Position numbers and translations under genes: made by a program | Shown here: positions 32,601-42,164 of the stretch, one piece after another | How positions within the stretch are numbered: position 1 is the stretch's first letter | How the letters are laid out: the number at the start of each line of letters is the position of its first letter | The notes under the pieces: model-generated | The model's database searches: none | What the model was told of the DNA's origin: nothing | What the model saw: the letters and a program-made list of their open reading frames with translations, nothing else | DNA from: Cercophora sp. LCS_1 | Taxonomy: Eukaryota; Ascomycota; Sordariomycetes; Sordariales; Lasiosphaeriaceae | Length of the DNA: 64,000 nucleotides | Assembly: GCA_036250225.1 (NCBI GenBank) | Contig: JAPZLL010000032.1 | Coordinates: forward strand, 124,001 to 188,000 | Reading direction: 5' to 3'

Positions 32601-34572
32601 TCGTGTAAGCCATCACGGCCTGCGCCCAAGGTGCTAGGGGGTGTGTCCCGGGGCTTTTCTGGCGGGCAAAACACCGATTGGTCGTCAAAATAATTCATCG
32701 TACTCTCTATCGCCGTGACGACGGCTCGGGCTTCGGCGGACAGTGGCCTCGGCCAAGGGGCGAGGTCTGCTAGACCTTTCCTGATTTTCATGGCGGAGTG
32801 CGCCATTGACGCCTTCTGTGTTTCCTGAGATGGCGTCCCGGAAGCTTCCACAACCTTGAAAATCCAACTCTGCGGCCTAGATTTATGCGTCGTGTTGCAA
32901 GATGTGCCACTGGTGCGCGGCGATGCGACGTCTGTAGACGACTTCAACCAAGAGTCTGCTGAGCCTGGTGTCTCTGAGCGTCCACCTTTCTTTTTCGCAC
33001 TTGGCGGTTCTGTTGATTTTGGTCTGTCACCTTCGTTCCCTTGGTCCGGTAGACCGTGGAAGAACCGAAAGGATAGTCTGGTAGCAAGCCAGTCTAGCTC
33101 GACGCCCGGAAGCAGCTTTTCCGTCGTAGGCGTTTTAGCAAGGTCCCGGCGCACGAGCGCTCTCAAAGCTGTCATGATGAGGACTGCAACGAGCTGCGCG
33201 ATCGTGGCTGACCAGTTCATCGATCTCAATCCAACGAACTGAACGACAAATCCCGACAGCGCAAGAAACATTCCGATGACTGTCTTGGTTTCCAGAACGA
33301 CCGTGGTCGTCTCATCATTCCTGCGAGATGTGACAATGACCGACTTAGCCTCCTTTGCAAAAATTGCAAACGAGTCGAACGACTGATCACCGACAGTTCC
33401 CGCTTTCTGGAGATACACCATACGGGCTTCGAACCCGTTCGGCACGTAGAACTTCTCATGCGTGCTGCTCTCCACAACGTGCGAGCAAGCGATCAATCCC
33501 AGGACCACCAGGAGGGTACCAACGGCGGTGCATGGGTATGCGTAGTGGGCAACAGCATTGCCCCCCTTTTGGAACTTGAACAAGAGCGAAGGGTGGTAGG
33601 TGATGAAGCCTCCATAAACCAGAACTCCTAGTTGAAGCATTGTTCCAATAGTAGCAACCGCCCAGAGCTCGGAAGGGCTGGAGAACCGGTCGATATTCAA
33701 GAGAAGATTGGGGGCCGCATTTGTCTTGTTCCGCACAATGATGAACTTCTTGGGAACTGAAGCTTGAGAGCCATTGTTGCTCACTATGCCCTTGGTTCTC
33801 TCGGGATCATCTAAGGACTTCCCATCGCGGCGCCAGAGGTATCGGACGGCATGAGCTACTCGGTGAGCTATCCTCTTGCCCGGGATATCTTTGGGGACAC
33901 TCAAAATGAGCAAAACTGAGATAGCTTTTCCGCATCGGAATAGGAATTCTTACCTTGGTTGACTTCTCGAATATAATCCTTCTTGACGGCATCTTCCAGA
34001 CTGACAACTTCGAAAGGATCATTGTCGGGTTGGGATTGACCATCTGCCATGGCCCCTTCACTCACCGCTGACTCCGTCTCGGCCCCTGCGCCGAGCGGCA
34101 AAAGACAAATGAACTCGGCAATAGACGGCTTGCCAGCGACGCGTACAATTTTCTGGCCATTCCAAAGCTCGCTGACTTCCTCAGAGGTTGATGACATGAG
34201 CTCTTCCTCGGCGACCGCGCGGTTCTCCCTCGCCCGCCCGACAATAGCTCTGAGCCAAATCGGGCCGCCGACTCGGATGGTCGAAACGATAATGGTCACG
34301 ATGCCGAGTGGGCCCATGGCCAGAATGATGTTATCCGCCCAGCCCACAGCCTGGCTCATGAACTGGGTCGTGACGCGTTCGCCGAACAACGCTAAAAGCC
34401 TGTCCCGGACGGATTTTTGCTCAGCGGTGACGCGAGAGATTTCTCATGGGAATACGTACGGCGCAAGATCCGAGAAGAGATTGTTGGAAAAGTCATCGCC
34501 GTCGTCGGCAGCAGCTACCGGTCTCGTAATGAGCACGACTGCGAGAATTATTGCCTTTAAAAGGCCCGCCAT
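29661..34572 (-). CDS. Large membrane protein with C-terminal ankyrin repeats
   Basis: Exons: 34572-34460, 34399-33954, 33915-31467, 31398-29661; 1581 residues if the 33954/33915 junction is correct. The N-terminus is a signal peptide (MAGLLKAIILAVVLITRPVA), then DLAP|LLALFGERVTTQFMS, WADNIILAMGPLGIVTIIVS and RVGGPIWLRAIVGRARENRA, a well-marked fungal N-terminal module. The middle region has several helices (LWAVATIGTMLQLGVLVYG, GTLLVVLGLIACSHVV, MFLALSGFVVQFVG). The 68-nt third intron (GTATGG..TTACAG) joins ARGYAP to YPEPILASMEQEW. About 12 ankyrin repeats fill residues about 1020-1550 (FSRTALHYAEVDG, GFTPLHCAAMAG, NTPLHWAAFLGH and others). The second intron would be only 38 nt, and reading through it looks coding, so a frameshift there is possible. 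Role unknown; ankyrin arrays bind proteins, and this family expands in filamentous fungi. Confidence 0.8.
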
Positions 34573-35060
34573 TTCGATGGATGTAACGGATGCTGGCCAC
34601 GGACAGTGATCGCAGGTAGGTGAAGGCTGTGTCAAGCCATTTGTGATTTGGGTGGTAGGGGGAAAAGGGCGCCGTTTTGATGCCCAAAGACTGGGAATCT
34701 GGAGCGCTTTCAGCGCCAAATGGATCTCCGAAGATGTTCAGCTGCAGCTGCAGCTGCAACAAGCATCTTTGACATGTCACACCGCACACCAACCACTCAG
34801 AGCACCACCGTCGTCCGCCACATCGAAGCGTCAAATGAAATATGAGCCGGAAAAATTGATTTGCCGCTCGATGCGCTGGCTTTGCAGGATATCGATCGGC
34901 ACCACGGAGAAATCGCTGGTCCTGTCACCACGTGCAGCTCCATCTCCAGAACGCGTGAGGGGCTGCCTTTGGATCCCACGCATCGAGGTCGATCAGCGAC
35001 ATAATCCTTTGGATCTAAATAGACACGTAGCGAAACTGAACTATGAGATAGGCTTACTCC
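34573..35060. other. Intergenic stretch upstream of the ankyrin gene
   Basis: Contains the ankyrin gene promoter on the minus strand, including a CAGCTGCAGCTGCAGCTG tract near 34740. One plus frame (about 34800-35000) reads LPLDALALQDIDRHHGEI and looks coding-like; it may belong to the same foreign fragment as the LysR relic just downstream, but I cannot assign it. Confidence 0.35.
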
Positions 35061-35690
35061 ATGGATGTCTAGCAGCTCAAATCGTTGCGTGAACTTCCCA
35101 AACGTGGCAGTCTTGGCGCAGTCGCGTGGGCATGAATCGCGCCCCTTCTGTGGTGATCCAGGAGCTGAAAGTGCTCAAGCGCGAGAGCGGCGTTCTTCTT
35201 ACCGAGCGCGACGGGCGCGATATTGAGCTGACCAAGGCAGGCCGTGCGCTTGTCCGCGCCGTCGCTGACATTGCACTGCAGTCACCATGGGACGAGCACA
35301 AGCCCCGTGATCGGGAGTATCGGGGACGCCTAGTGGTGAGGTCACCCTGGCCGTGTTCCTGACGGCTGATCATATGTTCCTGCTGGGACTCCTCGATCCC
35401 CTTGAGGCGCACCCGAACATCCACCTTACCGCCAGCGATCAGGATCCGTCAACCGAGGGCTTCGCCACTCTGGCCAAATGATTTCGACATTGCGTTCGCA
35501 CTCCCCCGGCGGCCAGAAGGCGCGGCAGGGCCGCGGTCTGCACGCTGTCGAACCGCCCATCGAGCCCTTCGAAGTCGGCCCCCCTCCCGGGCATCACCTG
35601 GCGAACAAGGAGACCAGTCTCGCCGAGCTCATCGGGGGACCTTGGTCACATTTCATCGCTTTCGTCCTCACTATTGTCTATCTCTAACCA
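35061..35690 (+). pseudogene. Relic of a bacterial LysR-type transcriptional regulator
   Basis: Translating three frames in order recovers a LysR-family regulator. The winged-helix N-terminus is MDV-stop-QLKSLRE..KRGSL, then NRAPSVVIQELKVLKRESG, VLLTERDGRDIELTKAGRAL; the effector-binding domain is GTPSGEVTLAVF, FLLGLLDPLEAHPNIHLTA, ASDQDPSTEGFATLA, NDFDIAFA, HSPGGQKARQGRGL and HHLANKETSLAELIGG. A TAG at codon 4 (35070-35072) and frame changes near 35118, 35325, 35475 and 35500 destroy it. LysR regulators are prokaryotic and not part of normal fungal gene content; the closest style is high-GC actinobacterial. It has no introns. It lies between two fungal genes and overlaps the last codons of the minus-strand gene at 35646. 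This indicates an old horizontal acquisition, not assembly contamination, because the decay is in place. Confidence 0.75.
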
Positions 35691-37344
35691 GAAAGGCCGA
35701 ATCATAGTTCCCGTCCTAAGCGTTACCAGCTCCTTGACCAGCAGCGATAGTATGATATGTGCGAGTAGGCGGAGATGGCCTCTTACGCTGATCTTGAGCG
35801 GGCCAAACTCTTGAATCTTAAGCATGTGGGCAGCCGCGGCCACCACATCATCATTAACAGTGACGGGTAGTAGGACGGCAGCCGGCACAGGGTCAAACAA
35901 GTATTTGAGGTAAGCCCCGGCGTAGGACCCCATGCTAATAAAGACCTCATCTGCGTCTTGGGCAATCATGAGTGTGTGGTGGAAGTCGTTCGTCCTCTTA
36001 TACCGCTGTCCGCCCTAGTACCCAATGCGGGAGAGATATTAATTGGGGAGAGGGAAGGGGAGAGGTCAAGCTCACATCAGGCTTAGTGTAATTCTCTCCT
36101 GCTTTCTCCCAGATGAACGCCACGTGCTCCATAGTTTGTTGGGCCCGGACGGAGACATCGTTATCACCGCGCTTGGCGCTCTTAGCCTCAAAGATAATGG
36201 CTGGCAACATGCTCTTGCTGCCGCCCACGGGGATACCTCCATCGGTACGTGCACGGAACGCCGCTGGGGCCTTATTGATGCTGGGCACGGGGCCAAACTG
36301 CAAGGTCTGCTCGAACGCATCCGCTACACATGCCGGAATTCGGGTGGGAGGCTGGATCAGCGTGGCGATGGCCGCGATAAAGGTGACAAGGAAATCAACT
36401 ACCACGGTCTCGGTAGGGTTGCGTGGCGTAGGGAGGGGCAGGTCGGCAGCCGCCGCGCCATCGTCGTTGTGGTAGTGATAGTCGCGGTCGTGGTCGTCGC
36501 CGTCGCCGGCGATGAGCAGTCCCGAGCCACCTTGGCCGTCACCGCCATTGCCAGTGTCCCCGGAGGCAAGGCTTGCGGGTGTTTGGGTTACAGGCAGGGT
36601 TGATCCAGGGTGGGCAGCGGTCGATTCCTCCCCCTCGCCGCTTTTGCCGCCAGCCCGCCGGTCGGCCCGACGATGAACCAGATCCACCAGAGGACTTGTC
36701 TGAGTACCTCCATCTTCTCCTTGTCTCCTGTGCCTAGGAGCTCTTGGCGCATCATGCAAGCAGGGTGAGGCTTTGCGCTGCCGCTCTTGCAAGGACCGGA
36801 GACGGCGGTTCAGCAGGTTGTGCAAGCTGACAAGCTGCGCAAAGGGGCCGAGCTGATCAGCCAAGCTCCCAATTGTCTGTAAAGGCGTGCTTGGCCGGGC
36901 TTGGGTGCAGATCAGGTCCATCAGAGCCTCCAGCTTGTCCAGTCCTAGCGCACCGACGTGCAGGAGGTGGCGAGCGCAGTTGGTGTCTGTTTCGCAAAAG
37001 GCACCCTGAGTAACAAGGGCAGGGAGAGCCTCCTCTGCCGGCTTTCGCTCGGGCCAAACAGCGCGGACAGTCAGGAATGATGTGGCGGGGACATTTGAAG
37101 CTGAGAATGGCCCTATTGACGGGTAGTGGTTAGAAAAAGGAATTGACAGGCGGGAGAGAGATGGGTGACAAGGAGCGTAATTACCTTGATGGCAAATGTC
37201 AGAGAGATGGCGGTCATTGAGGCCGTATCTCTCAGCGTCGTCTCGCCACTCTTGTGTGTTTTTAGGGATCCGCTGCAGTCCGTAGTCCGCCTTTCTCCAG
37301 TTTGGTAGAAAACCTGACGAACCCGGGCCTAAAGTCTGCTTCAT
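35646..37344 (-). CDS. Conserved fungal protein of unknown function, possible (D/E)xK nuclease-like core
   Basis: Exons: 37344-37185, 37112-36076, 36005-35646; 518 residues. Junctions: CAAG|GTAATT to CAATAG|GG, then CCTGAT|GTGAGC to GACAG|CGG, the latter joining ENYTKPD to RYKRTNDFHHTLMIAQDADE. Block 1: FLTVRAVWPERKPAEEAL. A long Gly/Asp/Pro/His-rich low-complexity linker sits in the middle (SGEGEESTAAHP, GDGDDHDRDYHYHNDDG). Block 2: PAIIFEAKSAKRGDND, QQTMEHVAFIWEKAG, then DEVFISMGSYAGAYLKYLFD. The IIFEAK stretch, a strand ending in ExK, is the kind of motif found in restriction-endonuclease-like folds; this is only suggestive. An upstream TTG nine bases away is not a valid start. Divergent from the next gene, with about 180 bp between the start codons. 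Confidence 0.65.
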
Positions 37345-37527
37345 AGTGGGCAAAAAGAGTCAAAATTGGTTGAAATGGGATGACGTGTGGAGTGGACGGG
37401 GTGGGGTGCGAGGTGCGGGTGGCGCGCGAACCCTTGAGGCAGGCAAGGCAGGCTAGCCCAAACACAGACCAAGTCACGCATGCACCCCTCCATTTCAACG
37501 CGCCAGTATTTTCAACCAGAAACAACA

Positions 37528-38816
37528 ATGGCAGACACTGCGCGCCAGGCCTCCTTTGAACACCAACTGCAATCCATCTTCAGCCATATCCAGCACGATT
37601 CGATTATTAGAGCAGACGATGTCTTTTCCTTTCACGATGTGGAGACAACGGGCCCCTTTCGATGTTTGAGCGAGCCTCTGACAAGACCAACGCTGCCGTT
37701 CCCTGGGCTCGACGATGCAATCCGCAGATGCAGCGCTGGCCGACGCCCTGTCAAGTCTTGTGGGATACAAGATGACAATATGCGACGCGGCGAGCAGTGG
37801 GCTGATGCCTTCATTCGGTTCTGGGTGAGTGCGAGTATGAGGGTAGAGGAGCAGGATCGGGCGCTTTTGGGTGACTTCAGATCGTAGGTTTTTCCTCCCC
37901 CCTGACCTGATGCTGCCTGTCTTTTCCGACCTCTGCTGATGATAGATTATAATCACAGATTTTCCTGGGACCCCTTAGAAGGTTACCTGCGCCGATATCG
38001 GTCCAGACTTCACGGCACAATGGCGGGCGCGTGGGTCGTCGAGCGATCCATAGTTCCCGAAGGGTGGGAGAAACAGTGCACTACACCTGCCCGACCTGGC
38101 CACTGGACTTGCATCATATCAGACGAATACACTGAGGACGACGAGGCATGTATTATTGCCTCCCCTTGTATCCTCCGGAGCGAGATGCTGGGCTGTCTTG
38201 CCCTCTTATGCCGTCAGATGAACAAACAGTACGTCTGGAATGCTGCTGAACGATTTGAGGGATGGGAGCTGGACATACGAGATGGGCCTATTAAGGTTAG
38301 TGTTTTTTTTTTCCCCACTTGGGTGTGTGTGTGAGCACACGCTGACTGTGCAAGGTTACTACGGTCACCTTTACTGGGATGTATGTGCGCGTTGTCCAAG
38401 CCGCCTGTATCCCCCAGGCCTCCTCGCCAACAGTATACTTGACGTATCGAGGGACTTTCTTCGTCGGCACGGGTCTGGCCACTTGGGATGTTGGCGTTGC
38501 GCGTGATATTATCCGGTGGATGATGTGGCCCGAGGAACCACCTCTTCCACTTGCCGGGGAGGGAGCCGAACAACAACAACAACAACAACAACCACAACGA
38601 CCATTACTTCGACTCGCGGCCAAGGACGGAGGGAGTCGGAGAGTGCTGGAGGAGCGGGCCGCCGGCAGCCACCGCGTTCCGAGCAGCGGCTCCGACACCA
38701 CGACCGAGCAGTCTTGTCGGTCGACTGACGCTAGCCCCCGGTCGACCGGTTCTAGTCGATCATTTGATAGTGCTAACGACGGTAAGGAGGCGACGGCTGC
38801 AAGTAGCGCCTGGTAA
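37528..38816 (+). CDS. Hypothetical fungal protein with polyQ tract
   Basis: Exons: 37528-37883, 37959-38295, 38355-38816; 384 residues. An in-frame ATG at 37480 would add 16 residues; 37528 has the better context (ACAACAATGG). Junctions: AGATC|GTAGGT to ATCACAG|A, giving DFRS|FSWDPLEGYLRRY, and ATTAAG|GTTAGT to TGCAAG|GTT, giving GPIK|VTTVTFTGMYVRVV. Middle blocks: GAWVVERSIVPEGW, HWTCIISDEYTEDDEACII, CRQMNKQYVWNAAERFEGW. The C-terminus is disordered, with seven Gln encoded by (CAA)n, and Ser/Thr-rich. No known domain recognised. It shares a very short promoter region with the divergent gene on its left, which suggests co-expression and perhaps a functional pair. Confidence 0.6.
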
Positions 38817-39061
38817 CCCTGGTTGACCTTGGAAGTGTTTTTTTTTTTTTTTACATAACGTGGGCAAAGAGACACAGCTTTCTTTTCGCTGTAATGGTAA
38901 ATGTTGCCGTAAGTCCTCCTGATAGTAGATTCTATGGTATTGCTAATGCGGGACGTGTTAGCCGGCGAGGGTCGGACGGACTGCACAAAAGGGTAGGGTA
39001 CGTTCGCAATAGTATGAAACTGGGCTTGCCCACCCTCCGACTGCACGTCGCGGGAGCTAAG

Positions 39062-39093
39062 GCAGTAAAAGAGTTCGAAGAGGTCGCGACGAT
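39062..39093 (+). repeat. Copy A of a 32-bp dispersed repeat
   Basis: Reads GCAGTAAAAGAGTTCG followed by AAGAGGTCGCGACGAT. A second copy lies inverted at 41300-41331 with one difference (GCACTAAAA). The shared block contains two small palindromes, TTCGAA and TCGCGA, and in both places is open in a frame coding KEFEEVATI. Confidence 0.7.
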
Positions 39094-39431
39094 CCGCGCG
39101 GCCAGAACGAAGGCGGTTGCCTCCCACAGGGCGGCACAGCCCGGAGATAAACTTCCACCCCCCCTTCTGATGAGAGGTGGATGAGAAAGACACTGCTGGG
39201 GGAACCGAAAACCTAAAGGCCCACGGTGATCCACGGGTAACAGCAAGATAAATTGAACTAGCAAATCCCCGGGTTATAAGGATACACTGCTCCGACCTGT
39301 CCAGGTTCTTCCGACGCAAGGCGATCCGAATTCTATAACCTGCTAGAATGCCAATTGCTGGGGGTAGGCTAGACGGCTTCCTGCATTCCCCGCTACGGTA
39401 GTCTCACATGGGTTTTACCCTACTAGCTAGC

Positions 39432-39490
39432 TCTTTTTTTTTAAAAAAAAAAAAAGAAAGAAAAGAAAAGAAAAGAAAAGAAAAGAAAAA
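39432..39490 (+). repeat. T/A tract followed by (GAAAA)n simple repeat
   Basis: A T-run next to an A-run (self-complementary) followed by about seven GAAAA-like units; low-complexity DNA. Confidence 0.8.
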
Positions 39491-40302
39491 AGTCCCTATA
39501 AACCTTTAAGCCTCTAAAAAAGTTGATGTATACCTGGCCAGCCAGGGGGTGGATGCCCGCTTAGTCTAGGAGAACTCAATATGAAAACAGGATTGCCCTG
39601 TTTACGTCGGATACCTTAGGTAGACAGGCTAGATTTTCTGCGTTTTACGCAATAGCTAATGGCCTCAACCATATATCACCTTGCTCACTGTGTTTAGTGT
39701 GAACAGCCTCGGGGATCAAGACGTGACCAGCACCGCCATCCCTCGGTATATGGCCAAGACAGTCGCTACCAACCAGTTGCGTTCAGTAAGCGTTTGTATT
39801 CAAGATTCACCTATTACCATCCCAAGACCCCCAACTCCAACGGTGTCTTCCTGTTCGGCCTCCGGACGGCTACGGCGAGAGAGGCTTCTAGCCATGGCAC
39901 CCGGTAGCACATCAGGTGCCCTCGCTGACACGGAGAAGAATGACCAGAAAGCCGAGAAAAGCCGCGCCTAACATCCCGTGTCTAGTAGATGATCCCACCA
40001 ACACCCAAAAGATGATGAAACAGAACCTCAGTACGTCGCCTCAAATCACAATATGTCAGGGTGGCCCGCCATCTTCCTTTCAGCTATTTCCACAACAATT
40101 TCCATGCATATTTCCAGTGAAACAAGGCAAGCAACCAACTTGAGCGCTCAATCCCAAAAAGACCCATCCTTGCAATATGAACTCGAACCCATCCTGTCAA
40201 CCTGAACTCAATGACATGGACCTCAAGTGCCCAGTCATTGTAAAACAAAGTTGCGCAATGCAGAGAAGCCATTTGAACAACAGGAAAAACAAATGGGTCC
40301 GT

Positions 40303-41124
40303 TCACAACTTCACCTCGGCAACCTCGGCAACCTCCACCTTGACCACCTCCTTCTCCTTGCCCTTCCCCTCGACAGCAGCAAATCCAGGAGGAGGGGCCG
40401 TAGCAGGAACAGAAGCCGGGGCGGCAACTGACCCCGTAAAAGGCACAAAGTTCTTAGCCATAGGGTTCAGCTTTGACGTCGACTCCCTCGCCCTCCCCGG
40501 TGATCCCTCCAGCTCCAGATCCGAAACATCACTACACCCCGACGAGCCGGCCAGATTGCCGTCATCCGACTCGCCAATCTTGTCCGCTTTATGCAAAGCT
40601 TCCTCACTCTTGGCCGCGTCACACAGCCTCTTCCTCTCGAGCAGCTGTGCAACATCGATGCTTTCGGCCTGCCGCTTGGGCGCCGTAGCCGTAGCTTGAC
40701 GACTGGCCATAGCCGCGCTCACCCTAGACCCGTAGATAGGGTAATGCGGTGGTCCAGCTATCGATGTCGATGTCGAGGGGTATGGTGGCCCTGGCACTGG
40801 TGTCGGAGTGTAGTTTGGGTACGGGATGTGCGGGTAGCCGGGGATGAACGTGTTCGGAAGCGCGGGGGGCATCCAAACCAAGGTACCATCGGGGCGTCTC
40901 ACGGGGTTCGGCGCTGGGATCGGGATGTAGACAAACCTGGGGAGAGACGTTGGGGGACCTGGGTGATGACCATTCGAGACGGGATGCGAGGACAGAGGCG
41001 GCGGCGGTGGCTGTGCGGCCTTGGTAAAGCCGCTGCTGGAAACGATGGCAGGCGGACGCTCGCGCGCTGGGGGTGCCGAGAGCTGAGGTCGGGGCTGGTC
41101 CGAGGGCACTTGAGCGGGAGCCAT
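40303..41124 (-). CDS. Disordered Pro-rich protein with a PAM2 (poly(A)-binding-protein) motif
   Basis: Single exon, 273 residues from the ATG at 41124; the frame is open upstream but the ATG context (GACCATGGCT on the minus strand) favours this start. The protein is low-complexity: Pro-rich (QPPPPPLSSHP, FIPGYPHIPYPNYTPTPVP), then a charged helix (ESIDVAQLLERKRLCDAAKS) and acidic SDVSDLELEG. At residues 217-229 it has SKLNPMAKNFVPF, a very good PAM2 motif (core LNPxAxxFxP), which binds the MLLE domain of poly(A)-binding protein. The C-terminus is KGKEKEVVKVEVAEVAEV. The motif suggests a role in mRNA translation, decay or granule recruitment in the cytoplasm. No globular domain, so the family is not identified. 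Confidence 0.75.
   Translation of the reverse strand: MAPAQVPSDQPRPQLSAPPARERPPAIVSSSGFTKAAQPPPPPLSSHPVSNGHHPGPPTSLPRFVYIPIPAPNPVRRPDGTLVWMPPALPNTFIPGYPHIPYPNYTPTPVPGPPYPSTSTSIAGPPHYPIYGSRVSAAMASRQATATAPKRQAESIDVAQLLERKRLCDAAKSEEALHKADKIGESDDGNLAGSSGCSDVSDLELEGSPGRARESTSKLNPMAKNFVPFTGSVAAPASVPATAPPPGFAAVEGKGKEKEVVKVEVAEVAEVKL
40438..40476 (-). other. PAM2 motif coding segment
   Basis: Codes SKLNPMAKNFVPF. In known PAM2 peptides the Leu and Phe that match the third and tenth positions here dock into the MLLE domain. Confidence 0.75.
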
Positions 41125-41299
41125 GGTCGAGACACAAGCACGGTGTGGCCGGTTGGATGACTTGCCCTGGACGTAGGTGTCGTGCGGGGGGTAGCAGGCG
41201 GACCGGACTCGGGCTGGAGGTTGCGGGTTTGATCTGAAGTCAAGGGGGGAAAGTTGAAGAGAGGGAAAAGTGAGCTTGCATTCTCCTTTTGACTCGGGA

Positions 41300-41331
41300 A
41301 TCGTCGCGACCTCTTCGAACTCTTTTAGTGC
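41300..41331 (-). repeat. Copy B of the 32-bp dispersed repeat
   Basis: Inverted relative to copy A at 39062-39093, one mismatch. It lies in the presumed 5' leader or promoter of the PAM2 gene, about 180 bp before its ATG. Confidence 0.7.
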
Positions 41332-42164
41332 AAAAGCTTCCGGCCCATTGTCGGCAACTATTACCAACTTGAACCTTGGTGTTTTGGCTTATCTGTGGAT
41401 TTCTTTTTGGATTTTTTTCTTTACTGCTCTCGCAGCTCTTCGGCATGAGGAAAATGACGATTAAAACACCAATCAGCAATTCCATCAGCCTTGGTCCATT
41501 GCGCGCATTGCATACCCAGGTGCATTGCACTGAGTTGTAGCGCGCCGCGGGCCGTTGAGCCGCGGCGTCATTGAATTTTTGGATTTCCCAGGCAATATGG
41601 CGCTTTCAAAATGACTGAGAGCCGAAAGTGCCCGAGGAAAGGCTTAGGATTATGTATGAGGGGGTGTGTTTTTACCAGAAGTAGGCCAACTTCCAGCCCA
41701 CCAGCCCTGGTGGGGCAGAGATAATCCTCAATAGGTCACGGAGAGATCGATCATGTGTGCTTTGGATCGGATGGTCAACGCCAAACGACCGGCAAGTGAA
41801 CGCCACAATATCCTTGCCGAGGCATATGTCAACTTTATTTCCCAGACGATCCGTTCCCAGGTCGATCCGCGCGGCCAGTAACATCAAGATTTCGGGGTGA
41901 CAGCCGCCAACCCTGGAATGTTTGCCTGGGTTAAGGTTCAGGGGTGTGTTCTGCCAGAAACAGGTGGGTGCGCGCAGGATCTCTCAAAAAGAGTCCGACG
42001 CCTAACAGTGGATCTGCTGACATGGCATCAGATGAGTTTAAGCCACGATTCCTCTCTCAACAGGCGTATCACGATACTCCCAAGACATGGTATTATACTT
42101 GCAGGCATGTGAACGGTTTTCGATGCCTGGTGGTTAGATTCTCTCTCCTCCATATGTATTAGAA
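41332..42164. other. Gene-free stretch
   Basis: Promoter side of the PAM2 gene and 3' side of the HET gene. Short frames only; nothing recognised. Confidence 0.4.

Larger units (their letters stand above)
38817..40302. other. Gene-free stretch with simple repeats
   Basis: No gene recognised. It contains a T run at about 38838-38851, a palindromic T10A13 tract followed by (GAAAA)n at about 39432-39490, and one copy of a 32-bp dispersed repeat (39062-39093). The minus-strand frame of 340 codons at 38297-39319 is antisense to the last exon of the plus gene and is not believed. Confidence 0.45.

Noticed and set aside
38297..39319. 340-codon minus-strand frame
   Set aside because: Antisense to the last exon of the plus-strand gene; its Cys and Ser runs mirror the CAA repeat and poly-T tract.
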